A DNA stretch of 22,650 nt from Actinobacteria bacterium UBA4719 (GTDB lineage: Bacteria; Actinomycetota; Actinomycetes; Actinomycetales; Dermatophilaceae): positions 4,307 through 26,956 of the forward strand of contig DHJN01000116.1 of the NCBI GenBank assembly GCA_002404345.1, given 5' to 3'. A model generated the notes under the pieces. The model worked only from the letters and a program-made list of their open reading frames with translations, ran no database searches and was not told the origin of the DNA. Of this stretch, positions 1-8,271 are shown piece after piece; positions within the stretch are counted from its first letter, which is position 1, and each line of letters starts with the position of its first letter. A program made the position numbers and the translations under genes.

Positions 1-96
1 ACCCCTCGCCGCTAGCGAGCAGCAGCTCGGATCCGTCGAGGACTAGGGAAGCATAGGGGAGAGTGCGCGGAATCTCCAAAGTGAAACCTGGTCGCC

Positions 97-1161
97 TCAG
101 CCCGGGTTGGCCCAGGCCAGCAGCCGGTCCATCTCCCACGTGTTCACGATCCGGTTCAAGGGCACGCCGATCCGCTCTGCTCGGGCGCATCCGTAGATCT
201 GGAAGTCCAGCTGCCCCGGCGCGTGGGCGTCACTGTCGATGGAGAACAGGCACCCTGCATCAAGTGCCAGGGCGACCAGCTCATCGGGCGGGTCGCAGCG
301 CTCGGGGCGGGCATTGATCTCCACCGCGACCTCGTGGGCGGCGCAGGCCTCGAACACGGCGGCGGCGTCGAAGGAGCTCTGGTCCCGCGTGCCCCGTTCG
401 CCCTCGACGAGGCGTCCGGTGCAGTGCCCGAGGACGTTCGTGTGCGGGTTCTGCACGGCGGCGATCATCCGGCGGGTCATGGGAGCCGCCGACATCGCCA
501 GCTTCGAGTGGACCGATGCCACCCGCAGGTCCAGCGCAGAGAGCATCTCCGCACTCTGGTCCAGCGAGCCGTCGTCGAGGATGTCGACTTCGATGCCCTT
601 CAGGAGGCGGAAGCCCCCGTTGCCCGAGCTGAGCCCGACGCCCGAGCTGAGCCCGAGGGCCGAGTTGATGCCGTCGATGACGCCCAGCTGCTTGGTGAGA
701 CGTTGTGACGACAGTCCGTTTGCGATCGTCAGTCTCGGCGAATGGTCGGTCAGCACCAGGTAGTCGTGCCCCAGCTCCATCGCCGTCACCACCATCTCCT
801 GGATGGGGGAGCCGCCGTCGGACCAGTCCGAGTGCGTGTGCAGATCGCCGCGCAGCGCCGCCCGCACCTCGAGTCCGCCGGCCACCAGGGGCTCGGTTGC
901 CCTGTCCTCCAACGAGGTCAGGTATGCCGGGATCTCCCCTTCCAGGGACTGCCGGATGACCGCATCGGTCGCGGGACCGATGCCGGGCAGCTCGGTGAGA
1001 GTTCCCGCGGCAGCTCGGGACCGCAGCTCGGTGGGGTCAGTCGCCAGGACGGTCGTTGCCGCCCCACGGAATGCCTTGACGCGATACGTGCCCGCGCGTG
1101 AACGTTCCAGCAGGTAGGCGATCCGGCGCAGCGCGTCATACGGCCCGAGCAGGGGGGCCAC
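97..1161 (-). CDS. PHP-domain metal-dependent phosphoesterase with N-terminal HhH region
   Basis: The 354-residue protein has a helix-hairpin-helix-like N-terminus (LTELPGIGPATDAVI, about residues 55-69), as in the 8-kDa part of family X polymerases. A PHP domain follows from about residue 104. Metal-ligand motifs are visible: DLHTHSDWSDG at 106-116, LTDHS at 137-141, the conserved E191, H218, GHC at 245-247, E281 in EINARPE and SIDSDAH at 307-313. The polymerase palm is absent, so this is a stand-alone hydrolase resembling the C-terminal part of bacterial PolX; its substrate is unknown. The start is GTG, 3 nt after the SDR stop on the same strand, so the two are probably co-transcribed and translationally coupled. 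Residues 168-183 contain a glycine/serine-rich insertion made by an 18-bp tandem duplication. The family call is secure; the biological role is inference. Confidence 0.88.
   Translation of the reverse strand: MAPLLGPYDALRRIAYLLERSRAGTYRVKAFRGAATTVLATDPTELRSRAAAGTLTELPGIGPATDAVIRQSLEGEIPAYLTSLEDRATEPLVAGGLEVRAALRGDLHTHSDWSDGGSPIQEMVVTAMELGHDYLVLTDHSPRLTIANGLSSQRLTKQLGVIDGINSALGLSSGVGLSSGNGGFRLLKGIEVDILDDGSLDQSAEMLSALDLRVASVHSKLAMSAAPMTRRMIAAVQNPHTNVLGHCTGRLVEGERGTRDQSSFDAAAVFEACAAHEVAVEINARPERCDPPDELVALALDAGCLFSIDSDAHAPGQLDFQIYGCARAERIGVPLNRIVNTWEMDRLLAWANPG
622..657. repeat. 18-bp in-frame tandem duplication inside the PHP gene
   Basis: A 17-bp core (gcccgagctgagcccga) occurs at 622-638 and again at 640-656, giving an 18-bp period that keeps the reading frame. 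It encodes the repeated LSSG(V/N)G segment, probably in a surface loop between the PHP motifs. Confidence 0.85.
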
Positions 1162-1164
1162 GGG

Positions 1165-2007
1165 TCAGAGCCCGAACTGCTTGCGCATGGCCCTGTCCCA
1201 CACCCGGTCGCCGCCAAACCGCCGCAGGTTGATCATGACCTTGGCCGCCGAGGTGACCACATAGCGCGAGCGGGGTCGTGCTGAGTCGAGCGCCTTGACG
1301 ATCACCGCGGCGACCGACTCGGGGTCGGTCGCGATGAAGTCGTTCGCATAGCTGCCGGTCGCGTTCTTCTCGTTCGCCGCCAACAGGTCCGCGTATGCCG
1401 TGTCCTCACCGTCTGCGCCGGTTCCCGCCTCCAGGCTCTCGTTCATCCGGCTCTCGAAGTTGCTGCGGACCATGCCTGGCTCCACGAGGATGACGTCGAT
1501 GCCGAAGGGCTTGACCTCGACCCGCAGGGCGTCGCTGATGGCTTCCACGGCGTACTTCGTGGCGTGGTAGAAACCGCCGACCGGGAAGGTGATCCGTCCC
1601 CCCATCGAGCCGATGTTGACGATTCGCCCGGATCGCGACCGACGCATCGCGGGCAGGACCAGCTGGGTGAGCCGCGCGAGCCCGAACACGTTGGTCTCGA
1701 ACATGTCCCGCACCCGCCCGAGGTCAGACTCCTCGATCGGTCCGTACTCGCCATACCCGGCGTTGTTGATCAGGGTGCCGACCTGTCCATGCTCCGCCTC
1801 GACGGTCTTGACTGCCGCGATCATCGACTCCTCGGAGGTCACGTCCAGAGCGAGCGGGTGACAACCCAGCGCCTCGAGATCGGCGAGCGTCTCGATCTGG
1901 CGGGCCGTCGCATAGACGGTGTGCCCGGCGCGGACGAGGGCCGCAGCCGTGGCGGCGCCGATGCCTGATGAGCAGCCGCTGATGAGGACGGGATCGTGGC
2001 GGGTCAT
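1165..2007 (-). CDS. Classical short-chain dehydrogenase/reductase
   Basis: A 280-residue NAD(P)-dependent oxidoreductase of the classical SDR family. The Rossmann motif SGCSSGIG is at residues 10-17, NNAG at 81-84, the catalytic serine in NIGSMGG at 134 and the YHATK catalytic pair at Y147/K151. ATG at 2007 is chosen because the dinucleotide-binding strand begins about seven residues later, as is usual. An in-frame GTG at 2067 would add 20 unconserved residues and run into the intergenic region shared with sir. The substrate cannot be read from sequence. The gene is divergent from the sulfate operon and 3 nt upstream of the PHP gene. A second SDR of the same subtype, lacking its core, lies at 17002-17645. 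Confidence 0.9.
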   Translation of the reverse strand: MTRHDPVLISGCSSGIGAATAAALVRAGHTVYATARQIETLADLEALGCHPLALDVTSEESMIAAVKTVEAEHGQVGTLINNAGYGEYGPIEESDLGRVRDMFETNVFGLARLTQLVLPAMRRSRSGRIVNIGSMGGRITFPVGGFYHATKYAVEAISDALRVEVKPFGIDVILVEPGMVRSNFESRMNESLEAGTGADGEDTAYADLLAANEKNATGSYANDFIATDPESVAAVIVKALDSARPRSRYVVTSAAKVMINLRRFGGDRVWDRAMRKQFGL

Positions 2008-2087
2008 GCCCTCATTCTCGCTCACCGGGCCTGAGCCGGCATGAGAAACGAGTCCGGATCCTGACACGATTCATTAGTAGGTGTTTG

Positions 2088-2109
2088 GATATGTCAAACT
2101 TGACGTTAT
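2088..2109. promoter_or_regulatory. Putative operator/promoter of the sulfate assimilation operon
   Basis: A perfect 5-2-5 inverted repeat, GTCAA-AC-TTGAC, lies at 2093-2104. Flanking ATA and TTAT extend it to an imperfect palindrome of about 20 bp. It ends at the sir start codon, so a bound regulator would block transcription or translation. No ribosome binding site is visible before ATG 2108, so the sir transcript may be leaderless or nearly so. The regulator is not encoded in this window and cannot be named. Confidence 0.5.
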
Positions 2110-3820
2110 GACTGCGAATGCCGGGCGCGCGACCGGGACCACCGCCAAGACCAGGGGTGGGTCCGGGACCAAGGGTGGCCAGGGTCAGTGGGCCCTGGGT
2201 GAGCTTGAGCCGCTCAACGCCAACGAGAAGTATAAGTTCGAGGACGACGCGCTCAACGTGCGGGCACGGGTCGAGCAGATCTACGCCAAGGAGGGCTTCG
2301 ACTCCATCACGTCCGACGACCTGCACGGTCGTCTTCGCTGGTGGGGGCTCTACACCCAGCGCAAGCAGGGCATCGACGGGGGCAAGACCGCCACGCTCGA
2401 GCCGCACGAGCTCGAGGACAGGTACTTCATGCTGCGTGTCCGCATCGACGGCGGCGCGCTCACCACCGAGCAGCTTCGCGTCATCGGCCAGATCTCCCGC
2501 GACTTCGCCCGCGACAGCGCTGACATCACCGACCGGCAGAACATCCAGCTGCACTGGGTGGAGATCGAGAATGCGCCCGAGATCTGGTCTCGGCTGGAGG
2601 CGGTCGGGTTGCAGACCACGGAGGCCTGCGGAGACTGCCCCCGCGTCGTGCTGGGCTCTCCGGTCGCCGGCATCTCCAAGGACGAGCTGATCGACCCGAC
2701 CTGGGCCATCGAGGAGATCAAGCGCCGCTTCATCGGCAACCCCGACTTCTCCAACCTGCCCCGCAAGTACAAGACAGCAATGACCGGCATGCTCACCAAT
2801 GACGTCGTGCACGAGATCAACGACATCTCGTTCGTCGGCGTGGAGCACCCCGAGCTTGGCCCGGGCTTCGACCTGTGGGTCGGCGGCGGGCTGTCCACCA
2901 ACCCCCGCCTGGCCGAGCGCCTCGGCGTCTTCGTCGCCGAGCATGACGTGCCAGACGTCTGGGCCGGGGTGACGGGGCTGTTCAGGGACTACGGCTACCG
3001 CCGGATGCGGCACAAGGCCCGGATGAAGTTCCTGCTGGCCGACTGGGGCGTCGAGAAGTTCAGGCAGGTCCTGGAGCAGGAGTACCTCAAGCGTGCCCTG
3101 CCCGACGGTCCGGCCCCGCAGCCCTCGGCCGACCTGGGCGACCATGTCGGGGTCCACGAGCAGAAGGACGGCAGGTTCTACATCGGGGCAGCCCCGATGG
3201 TCGGTCGTGTGTCCGGCACCACGCTGCTCGAGGTGGCTGACGTCGTCGAGGCGCACGGCTCTTCGCGGGTCCGGCTCACGCCTCATCAGAAGCTCTTGGT
3301 GCTGGACATCGAGAAGTCGCAGGTGGAACCGCTGGTCGAGGCGCTGAGTAGCGTTGGCCTGCAGGCCCGCCCGTCCCTCTTCCGCCGTCACACCATGGCC
3401 TGCACCGGTATCGAGTACTGCAAGCTCGCGATCGTCGAGACCAAGGGCGTCGCTGCCAAGACCGTTGCCATCCTTGAGGATCGGCTCTCGGAGATCATCG
3501 AGCAGATCGATGTCCCGCTGACGATCAATGTCAACGGCTGTCCCAACTCGTGCTGTCGGGTCCAGGTCGCCGACATCGGCCTCAAGGGTCAGCTGGTCGC
3601 TGACGACCAGGGCAACCAGGTCGGCGGCTTCCAGGTGCACCTCGGCGGCACCCTGGGTCTGGAGTCCGGCTTCGGCCGCAAGGTACGCGGCCTCAAGACC
3701 ACCGTGGACGAGCTGCCCGTGTACGTCGAGCGGGTGGTTCGCAACTTCGTTGCCGACCGAGAGCCGGGCGAGCGTTTCGCGACGTGGGCCCTACGTGCGC
3801 AAGAGGAGCTGCTGGTATGA
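2108..3820 (+). CDS. sir: Ferredoxin-dependent assimilatory sulfite reductase (nitrite/sulfite reductase family)
   Basis: This 570-residue siroheme/[4Fe-4S] enzyme reduces sulfite to sulfide with six electrons. The cluster and siroheme ligands are CTGIEYC (C432, C438) and GCPNSC (C478, C482). The N-terminal ferredoxin-like half carries RWWGLYTQR (78-86), whose Tyr82 is placed like the active-site tyrosine of mycobacterial NirA/SirA. Two parallel nitrite/sulfite reductase half-domains are recognisable (about 105-335 and 350-560). Length is normal for actinobacterial Sir. ATG 2108 is chosen because the next recognisable conserved segment, GQWALGELEPLN, begins about 25 residues later; an upstream GTG at 2081 would overlap the palindrome. 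The stop overlaps the cysH start (ATGA), and the position at the head of a cys operon favours sulfite over nitrite as substrate. Confidence 0.95.
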   Translation: MTANAGRATGTTAKTRGGSGTKGGQGQWALGELEPLNANEKYKFEDDALNVRARVEQIYAKEGFDSITSDDLHGRLRWWGLYTQRKQGIDGGKTATLEPHELEDRYFMLRVRIDGGALTTEQLRVIGQISRDFARDSADITDRQNIQLHWVEIENAPEIWSRLEAVGLQTTEACGDCPRVVLGSPVAGISKDELIDPTWAIEEIKRRFIGNPDFSNLPRKYKTAMTGMLTNDVVHEINDISFVGVEHPELGPGFDLWVGGGLSTNPRLAERLGVFVAEHDVPDVWAGVTGLFRDYGYRRMRHKARMKFLLADWGVEKFRQVLEQEYLKRALPDGPAPQPSADLGDHVGVHEQKDGRFYIGAAPMVGRVSGTTLLEVADVVEAHGSSRVRLTPHQKLLVLDIEKSQVEPLVEALSSVGLQARPSLFRRHTMACTGIEYCKLAIVETKGVAAKTVAILEDRLSEIIEQIDVPLTINVNGCPNSCCRVQVADIGLKGQLVADDQGNQVGGFQVHLGGTLGLESGFGRKVRGLKTTVDELPVYVERVVRNFVADREPGERFATWALRAQEELLV

Positions 3821-4557
3821 GGACTGCCCCCGACAATGTCTCAGTTGATGTCACCCATGTTCGCGATCTGCCTGCGGCAGAACGGGACTCGGCCCTTGCC
3901 GAAGTCTCGGCTGCGCTGGAGGGTAAGTCCGCCGAGGAGATCGCCGCCTGGGCGGCCAGCGCGTTCGGCACGGATGTCATCGTCGCGGCATCGATGCAGG
4001 ACCTGATCCTCCCGCATCTTTTCGCCCAGCTGATCCCCGGTGTCGACGTCCTCTTCCTGCAGACCGGCTACCACTTCGCCGAGACGTTGCAGACCCGTGA
4101 TGTGGCCGCACGTGACCTGCCGATCACCGTGGTCGAGGCGCTTCCTCGCCAGAGCGTGGCCGAGCAGGACGCGGAGTACGGCGAGAAGCTGTACGAACGC
4201 GACCCGAACCTGTGCTGCTTCCTGCGCAAGGTCGACCCGCTCGCGAGGTCGCTGGACGGCCGGGCCGCCTGGGTCACCGGTGTGCGCCGGATCGAGGCGC
4301 CGACCCGGGCCAACACGCCCATCGTCTCCTGGGACGACAAGCACGATCTGGTCAAGATCAACCCGCTGGTGGCCTGGTCCGACGAGGATGTCGAGGCCTA
4401 TCAGGTCGAGCATGACCTGCCGCGCAACCCCCTTGTCGCACAGGGCTATCCGTCGATCGGTTGCGCTCCCTGCACTCGCAAGGTCGCCCCTGGCGAAGAC
4501 CCCCGGGCCGGACGCTGGTCCGGCAACGACAAGACCGAATGCGGGATCCACTCATGA
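3817..4557 (+). CDS. cysH: Adenylylsulfate (APS) reductase CysH, [4Fe-4S] type
   Basis: A 246-residue thioredoxin-dependent reductase that converts APS to sulfite and AMP. The cysteine pairs that bind the [4Fe-4S] cluster in APS-type enzymes are both present: C133-C134 (NLCCFLRK) and C216-x2-C219 (GCAPCTRK). PAPS reductases such as that of E. coli lack these. The catalytic cysteine is C242 in the C-terminal KTECGIHS. GVRRIEAPTRA (155-165) is part of the nucleotide-binding region. ATG 3817 overlaps the sir stop codon, which indicates translational coupling; an upstream GTG at 3784 would lie inside sir. The APS preference fits the absence of CysC in the operon. Confidence 0.95.
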   Translation: MRTAPDNVSVDVTHVRDLPAAERDSALAEVSAALEGKSAEEIAAWAASAFGTDVIVAASMQDLILPHLFAQLIPGVDVLFLQTGYHFAETLQTRDVAARDLPITVVEALPRQSVAEQDAEYGEKLYERDPNLCCFLRKVDPLARSLDGRAAWVTGVRRIEAPTRANTPIVSWDDKHDLVKINPLVAWSDEDVEAYQVEHDLPRNPLVAQGYPSIGCAPCTRKVAPGEDPRAGRWSGNDKTECGIHS

Positions 4558-5504
4558 CAACCACCGAGACCGTCGAGAAGGCCGAGGCTGCCGAGCAAGC
4601 TGAGAGCCGGCTGACCCTGGACTACCTGGACACCCTCGAGTCCGAGTCCATCCACATCTTCCGTGAGGTCGCTGCGGAGTTCGAACGACCGGTGCTGATG
4701 TTCTCCGGCGGCAAGGACTCCGTGGTCATGCTGCACCTGGCGGCGAAGGCGTTCTGGCCCGGGCCCGTCCCGTTCCCTCTGCTGCACGTGGACACCGGCC
4801 ACAACTTTCCCGAGGTGCTGGCCTACCGCGACCGTGCCGTCGCCGAGAAGGGCGTGCGCCTCGAGGTCGCCAAGGTGCAGGACTACATCGATGATGGTCG
4901 GCTGTTCGATCGCACCGACGGCACCCGCAACCCCTTGCAGACCCAGCCGTTGCTCGACGCCATCGCAGAGCACAGGTTCGACGCGGTCTTCGGCGGCGGA
5001 CGTCGCGACGAGGAGAAGGCCCGTGCCAAGGAGCGCATCTTCAGCCTGCGCGACGAGTTCGGTGCCTGGGACCCACGCAACCAGCGCCCCGAGCTGTGGA
5101 ATCTCTACAACGGCAGGCACCGCCCGGGTGAGCACGTCCGGGTGTTCCCGGTGTCCAACTGGACCGAGCTCGACATCTGGCGCTACATCGCCCGGGAGGG
5201 CATCGACCTGCCCGAGCTCTACTACGCCCATCAGCGTGAGGTCTTCGAACGCGAGGGGATGCTGCTGGCGGTGGGCCCTGTGTCGCAGCCTCGCGCCACT
5301 GAAACCGTTGTCACCAAACAGGTTCGCTATCGGACGGTCGGTGACATGTCCTGCACCGGTGCCGTTGAGTCCGATGCGGTGACCGTCGAGGACGTGGTCG
5401 TCGAGGTTGCTGCCACCCGCCTGACCGAACGGGGCGCGACCCGCGCGGACGACCGGATCTCCGAAGCGGCGATGGAAGACCGCAAGAAGGAGGGGTACTT
5501 CTAA
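4554..5504 (+). CDS. cysD: Sulfate adenylyltransferase subunit 2 (CysD)
   Basis: A 316-residue catalytic subunit of ATP sulfurylase, making APS and pyrophosphate from ATP and sulfate. The N-type ATP pyrophosphatase PP-loop SGGKDS is at residues 51-56. LLHVDTGHNFPE (76-87), FGGGRRDEEKARAKER (146-161) and SNWTELDIWRYI (201-212) are typical of CysD. The C-terminus KKEGYF is also characteristic. The start ATG overlaps the cysH stop (ATGA), and the stop overlaps the cysN start by one base, so this is a coupled translation unit. It works as a heterodimer with CysN. Confidence 0.96.
   Translation: MTTTETVEKAEAAEQAESRLTLDYLDTLESESIHIFREVAAEFERPVLMFSGGKDSVVMLHLAAKAFWPGPVPFPLLHVDTGHNFPEVLAYRDRAVAEKGVRLEVAKVQDYIDDGRLFDRTDGTRNPLQTQPLLDAIAEHRFDAVFGGGRRDEEKARAKERIFSLRDEFGAWDPRNQRPELWNLYNGRHRPGEHVRVFPVSNWTELDIWRYIAREGIDLPELYYAHQREVFEREGMLLAVGPVSQPRATETVVTKQVRYRTVGDMSCTGAVESDAVTVEDVVVEVAATRLTERGATRADDRISEAAMEDRKKEGYF
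5484..5494 (+). promoter_or_regulatory. Ribosome binding site for cysN
   Basis: A purine-rich aagaaggagggg stretch inside the 3' end of cysD lies about 10 nt before the cysN ATG at 5504. It fixes the start at the 1-nt overlap with the cysD stop. Confidence 0.7.
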
Positions 5505-6817
5505 TGCCAACCACCCACCAACCCACACTTCTGCGGCTCGCGACGGCGGGCTCGGTCGACGACGGCAAGTCCACCCTTGTCGGGCGTCTGCTGCACGACT
5601 CCAAGTCGGTCCTGGCGGATCAGCTCGATGCGGTCGAGCGCGTCTCGCGCGACCGCGGTCTGGCCCACGCCGACCTTGCACTGCTGACTGACGGTCTGCG
5701 CGCCGAACGCGAGCAGGGCATCACCATCGACGTGGCCTACCGCTACTTCGCCACGGCCGACCGTTCGTTCATCCTGGCGGACTGCCCGGGACACGTGCAG
5801 TACACGCGCAACACGGTCACCGGAGCATCGACGGCTGACGCGGTGGTGTTGCTGGTGGACGCACGCAAGGGCGTCCTGGAGCAGACCCGGCGCCACCTGG
5901 CGGTTGCCGCGCTGCTCCGCGTCCCGCACGTGGTGGTCGCCGTCAACAAGATCGACCTCGTCAACTTCGACGAAGGCGTCTACAGGAAGGTTGCTGCGGA
6001 CCTGGCCTCGGTGGCGAGCGACCTCGGACTGCCAGACCTGCGCACCGTCCCGGTGTCGGCCCTCGAGGGCGACAACGTCGTGGACCACTCGTCGCGCACC
6101 GACTGGTATGCCGGGCCCAGCCTGCTTGAGATCCTCGAAGACCTTCCAGTCGCTGACGACCCGAGCCACGAGGAGTTCCGCTTCCCCGTCCAGCTCACCC
6201 TGCGACCGCAGGAGGCCGCGCGCGATGCGGCCCACCGTGAATACCGCGGGTATGCCGGTCAGATCGCCTCCGGAGTCGTCCGGGTGGGTGACGAGGTGGT
6301 GGTCCTTCCCAGCGGACGCCGAACCACCATCGCCGGCATCGACACCGCCGACGGCGAGCTGGCCGAGGCCTTTGCCCCACGCTCGGTGTCGCTGCGCCTC
6401 ACCGATGACATCGACGTGGCTCGTGGGGATCTCATTGCGGCCGCGTCCTCGGCTCCGGAGCCGACGCGGGATCTGGTCGCCACCGTCTGCTGGCTCTCGG
6501 ATGTGCCGTTGAGCAGGCACACCCGGGTGCTGCTCAAGCACACCACCCGAACGACCCGGGCGATCATCAGTGCTGTCGACGGGGTCCTGGACCTCGATAC
6601 CGTGCAGATCGTGCCGGCCGAGGACCTGGGGCTCAACGACATCGGGCGTCTGCGGATCCGCACCGCCGAGCCGATCGCGGCCGAGCCGTATGCCCGGCAC
6701 CGTCGCACTGGTGCGTTCCTGCTGATCGACGGGCAGAGCGGGCAGACTCTCGCTGCCGGCATGGTCGGAGATCCGCTGGCCGGTGAGGGTGACCACGCCG
6801 ACGAGTGGGACATCTAA
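5504..6817 (+). CDS. cysN: Sulfate adenylyltransferase subunit 1 (CysN), GTPase
   Basis: A 437-residue elongation-factor-like GTPase whose GTP hydrolysis drives APS synthesis by CysD. The P-loop GSVDDGKS is at residues 16-23, the switch motif EREQGITIDVAYRYF at 68-82, DCPGH at 93-97 and NKID at 148-151. A domain-2/3 beta-barrel region follows (about 200-430). The protein ends shortly after the EF-Tu-like C-terminal domain, so there is no fused APS kinase (CysC), unlike the CysNC fusion of mycobacteria. This agrees with an APS-type CysH upstream. Confidence 0.96.
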   Translation: MPTTHQPTLLRLATAGSVDDGKSTLVGRLLHDSKSVLADQLDAVERVSRDRGLAHADLALLTDGLRAEREQGITIDVAYRYFATADRSFILADCPGHVQYTRNTVTGASTADAVVLLVDARKGVLEQTRRHLAVAALLRVPHVVVAVNKIDLVNFDEGVYRKVAADLASVASDLGLPDLRTVPVSALEGDNVVDHSSRTDWYAGPSLLEILEDLPVADDPSHEEFRFPVQLTLRPQEAARDAAHREYRGYAGQIASGVVRVGDEVVVLPSGRRTTIAGIDTADGELAEAFAPRSVSLRLTDDIDVARGDLIAAASSAPEPTRDLVATVCWLSDVPLSRHTRVLLKHTTRTTRAIISAVDGVLDLDTVQIVPAEDLGLNDIGRLRIRTAEPIAAEPYARHRRTGAFLLIDGQSGQTLAAGMVGDPLAGEGDHADEWDI

Positions 6818-6823
6818 GGAGCG

Positions 6824-6847
6824 GATCCCAGTGACGATCCCAGTGAC
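6824..6847. repeat. 12-bp tandem duplication covering the chelatase start codon
   Basis: gatcccagtgac is present at 6824-6835 and again at 6836-6847. Each copy contains a GTG, so the gene has two in-frame start candidates, 6831 and 6843. The AGGAG at 6817-6821 is 9 nt from the first GTG and 21 nt from the second. Confidence 0.85.
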
Positions 6848-7586
6848 GACAACCGCATCGTCCGCGGTCCTCCTGCTCAGCCACGGCAGTCGTGACCCGC
6901 GAGCCGAGTACGTTGTCGGCGAGCTGGTTTCGGCTGTTGCAGCCGGCACCGGTCTCACGGTGCGCGCCGCTCACCTGGACTTCACCGCGCCCACTCCGGC
7001 GGTCGCGTTGCAACAGCTGGCGGCCGACGGCTTCACCTGCGTGCGCGTCGTGCCGTTGCTGTTCACGCCGGGCTACCACCTGACCCACGACGTTCCGTTC
7101 GCCGTCGCAGCCAGCGGTGTCACCGGGCGGATGGACGTCAGCGTGGCACCGCCTCTGCTCTCCGCCGGGAGTCGCGGGCGCGACCTGCTGCTCACAGCCC
7201 TGGCCGACCGCCTGGTCCAGGCGGGGGCCGACGCGCAGGTCGACGCGCTGGTTCTGGCATCGGCAGGGTCGAGCTCGCAGTCGGCACGTTTGTGCATCGG
7301 GAGCCTGGCCCATGACCTCGAGCGCTCCCACGGCATACCTGTGATGTCGGCCTTCGCCGCCAAAGCCTGCGTGGGAACCCCCTCGGTGACGCAGGCTCTG
7401 GAAGCGTTGTCCGACAAGGGGATTGCGAGACCGGCGGTCGCTTCGCTCTTCGTGGCGCCGGGGCGGCTGACCGACTCGGTGGCCGCCGCATGTACGGACC
7501 TGCCGGTGGCGGATCCGTTGGGGGTGAGCCCGGCGTTCGTCCAGCTGCTCGTCGCGCAGGCACAGGTCCTGTCCACAACCACGTAG
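6831..7586 (+). CDS. CbiX/SirB-like sirohydrochlorin chelatase
   Basis: A 251-residue protein of the CbiX/SirB class II chelatase family, which inserts Fe2+ (or Co2+) into sirohydrochlorin. The N-terminal half carries LLLSHGSRDPR with the metal-binding H18, and GYHLTHDVP with H83 and H86. The C-terminal half repeats the fold, but the equivalent of HGS reads SAGSSSQS, so only the first half looks catalytic. This is common in two-domain forms. The start is GTG 6831, 13 nt after the cysN stop with AGGAG at 6817-6821. The position at the end of the operon suggests it makes siroheme for Sir; no uroporphyrinogen methyltransferase or dehydrogenase is in the window. Iron specificity is inferred from context. 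Confidence 0.87.
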   Translation: MTIPVTTTASSAVLLLSHGSRDPRAEYVVGELVSAVAAGTGLTVRAAHLDFTAPTPAVALQQLAADGFTCVRVVPLLFTPGYHLTHDVPFAVAASGVTGRMDVSVAPPLLSAGSRGRDLLLTALADRLVQAGADAQVDALVLASAGSSSQSARLCIGSLAHDLERSHGIPVMSAFAAKACVGTPSVTQALEALSDKGIARPAVASLFVAPGRLTDSVAAACTDLPVADPLGVSPAFVQLLVAQAQVLSTTT

Positions 7587-7706
7587 CCCGGCCGCGTGCC
7601 GACCGGAGTGCGGTCCTTGGTCTGCCACTGTGCGGGGGTCAGCGGCCGGCCCGTGTTGGCGAGGGCCCGGAGGACCTCTATCGCGCTGGCCCGGGTCAGG
7701 GAGCCG
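7587..7706. other. Convergent intergenic region
   Basis: 120 bp lie between the 3' ends of the chelatase and the DUF385-type gene. I see no clear hairpin plus T-tract terminator. A minus-strand frame reads plausibly (…AIEVLRALANTGRPLTPAQW…) but has no start and no family I recognise. Confidence 0.4.
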
Positions 7707-8102
7707 CTAGCTCGGGGTCAGCCTGAACGTCGGATGGTCGGGGTCCCCGGGGAGCCTCTTCCAGTAGCCGTTCACCTCACGCCCAGCCTTCTTGCGGTAT
7801 GCCTTGAGGATGTCGGCGCGGTCATCCGCGGGCACCTCCGTGGCGGCGTACGTCTCGAAGTTGCCCTTCTGGCCCAGTCGGACGATGCCGGCCGCGCGCA
7901 CGTTCTTGACCCAGTCGGACTCACCTCTGGTCGACACGACGTAGAGCGACCCGTCGAGCTCCAGCGGAATCACCGGAACCCGTTGCGGGTCAACGGCGTT
8001 GCGCCGGGGAACCTCAAGAGTGTGGACATCCCACAGCGTGCTGTGCATCGCCAGTTTGTTGAAGAACCGGGTCTCGATCGGCGGCGGCTTCAGATAGGCC
8101 AT
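7707..8102 (-). CDS. Deazaflavin (F420)-dependent nitroreductase/quinone reductase-like protein (DUF385/Ddn type)
   Basis: This 131-residue protein resembles the split-beta-barrel family that includes mycobacterial Ddn and Fqr enzymes. The N-terminus MAYLKPPPIETRFFNKLAM is typical of the family. The hydrophobic strand VIPLELDGSLYVVSTRG followed by ESDWVKNVRAAG (61-72) corresponds to the cofactor phosphate-binding region. ATG 8102 is chosen because GGAGG lies 8 nt upstream on this strand and the family N-terminus begins there; an ATG at 8225 would add 41 unconserved residues. F420 use is inferred from family membership. The gene is monocistronic, convergent with the sulfate operon and divergent from the WxL-like gene. 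Confidence 0.78.
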   Translation of the reverse strand: MAYLKPPPIETRFFNKLAMHSTLWDVHTLEVPRRNAVDPQRVPVIPLELDGSLYVVSTRGESDWVKNVRAAGIVRLGQKGNFETYAATEVPADDRADILKAYRKKAGREVNGYWKRLPGDPDHPTFRLTPS

Positions 8103-8271
8103 GTTGACATCCTCCACCACCGGGGACTGTTTCGGTACCAGTTTCGTGGACGGGCCCCGCTCCTCCACAGGGATGACCTGCGCTTTGCCGAGTGTCGGGC
8201 CCAGGCAGCCGGCGAGGCCTGACATCGGCGCGTAGCTGTCACGTAGCTGAACCCGGTGCGAAGGTCACCTC

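Noticed and set aside
2012..3640. A 542-codon open frame on the minus strand opposite sir
   Set aside because: It has no domain motif and overlaps a clearly conserved siroheme enzyme.
7587..7706. Minus-strand remnant protein (…ALANTGRPLTPAQW…)
   Set aside because: It reads plausibly but has no start, ribosome binding site or recognisable family, and the same frame continues antisense to the chelatase.
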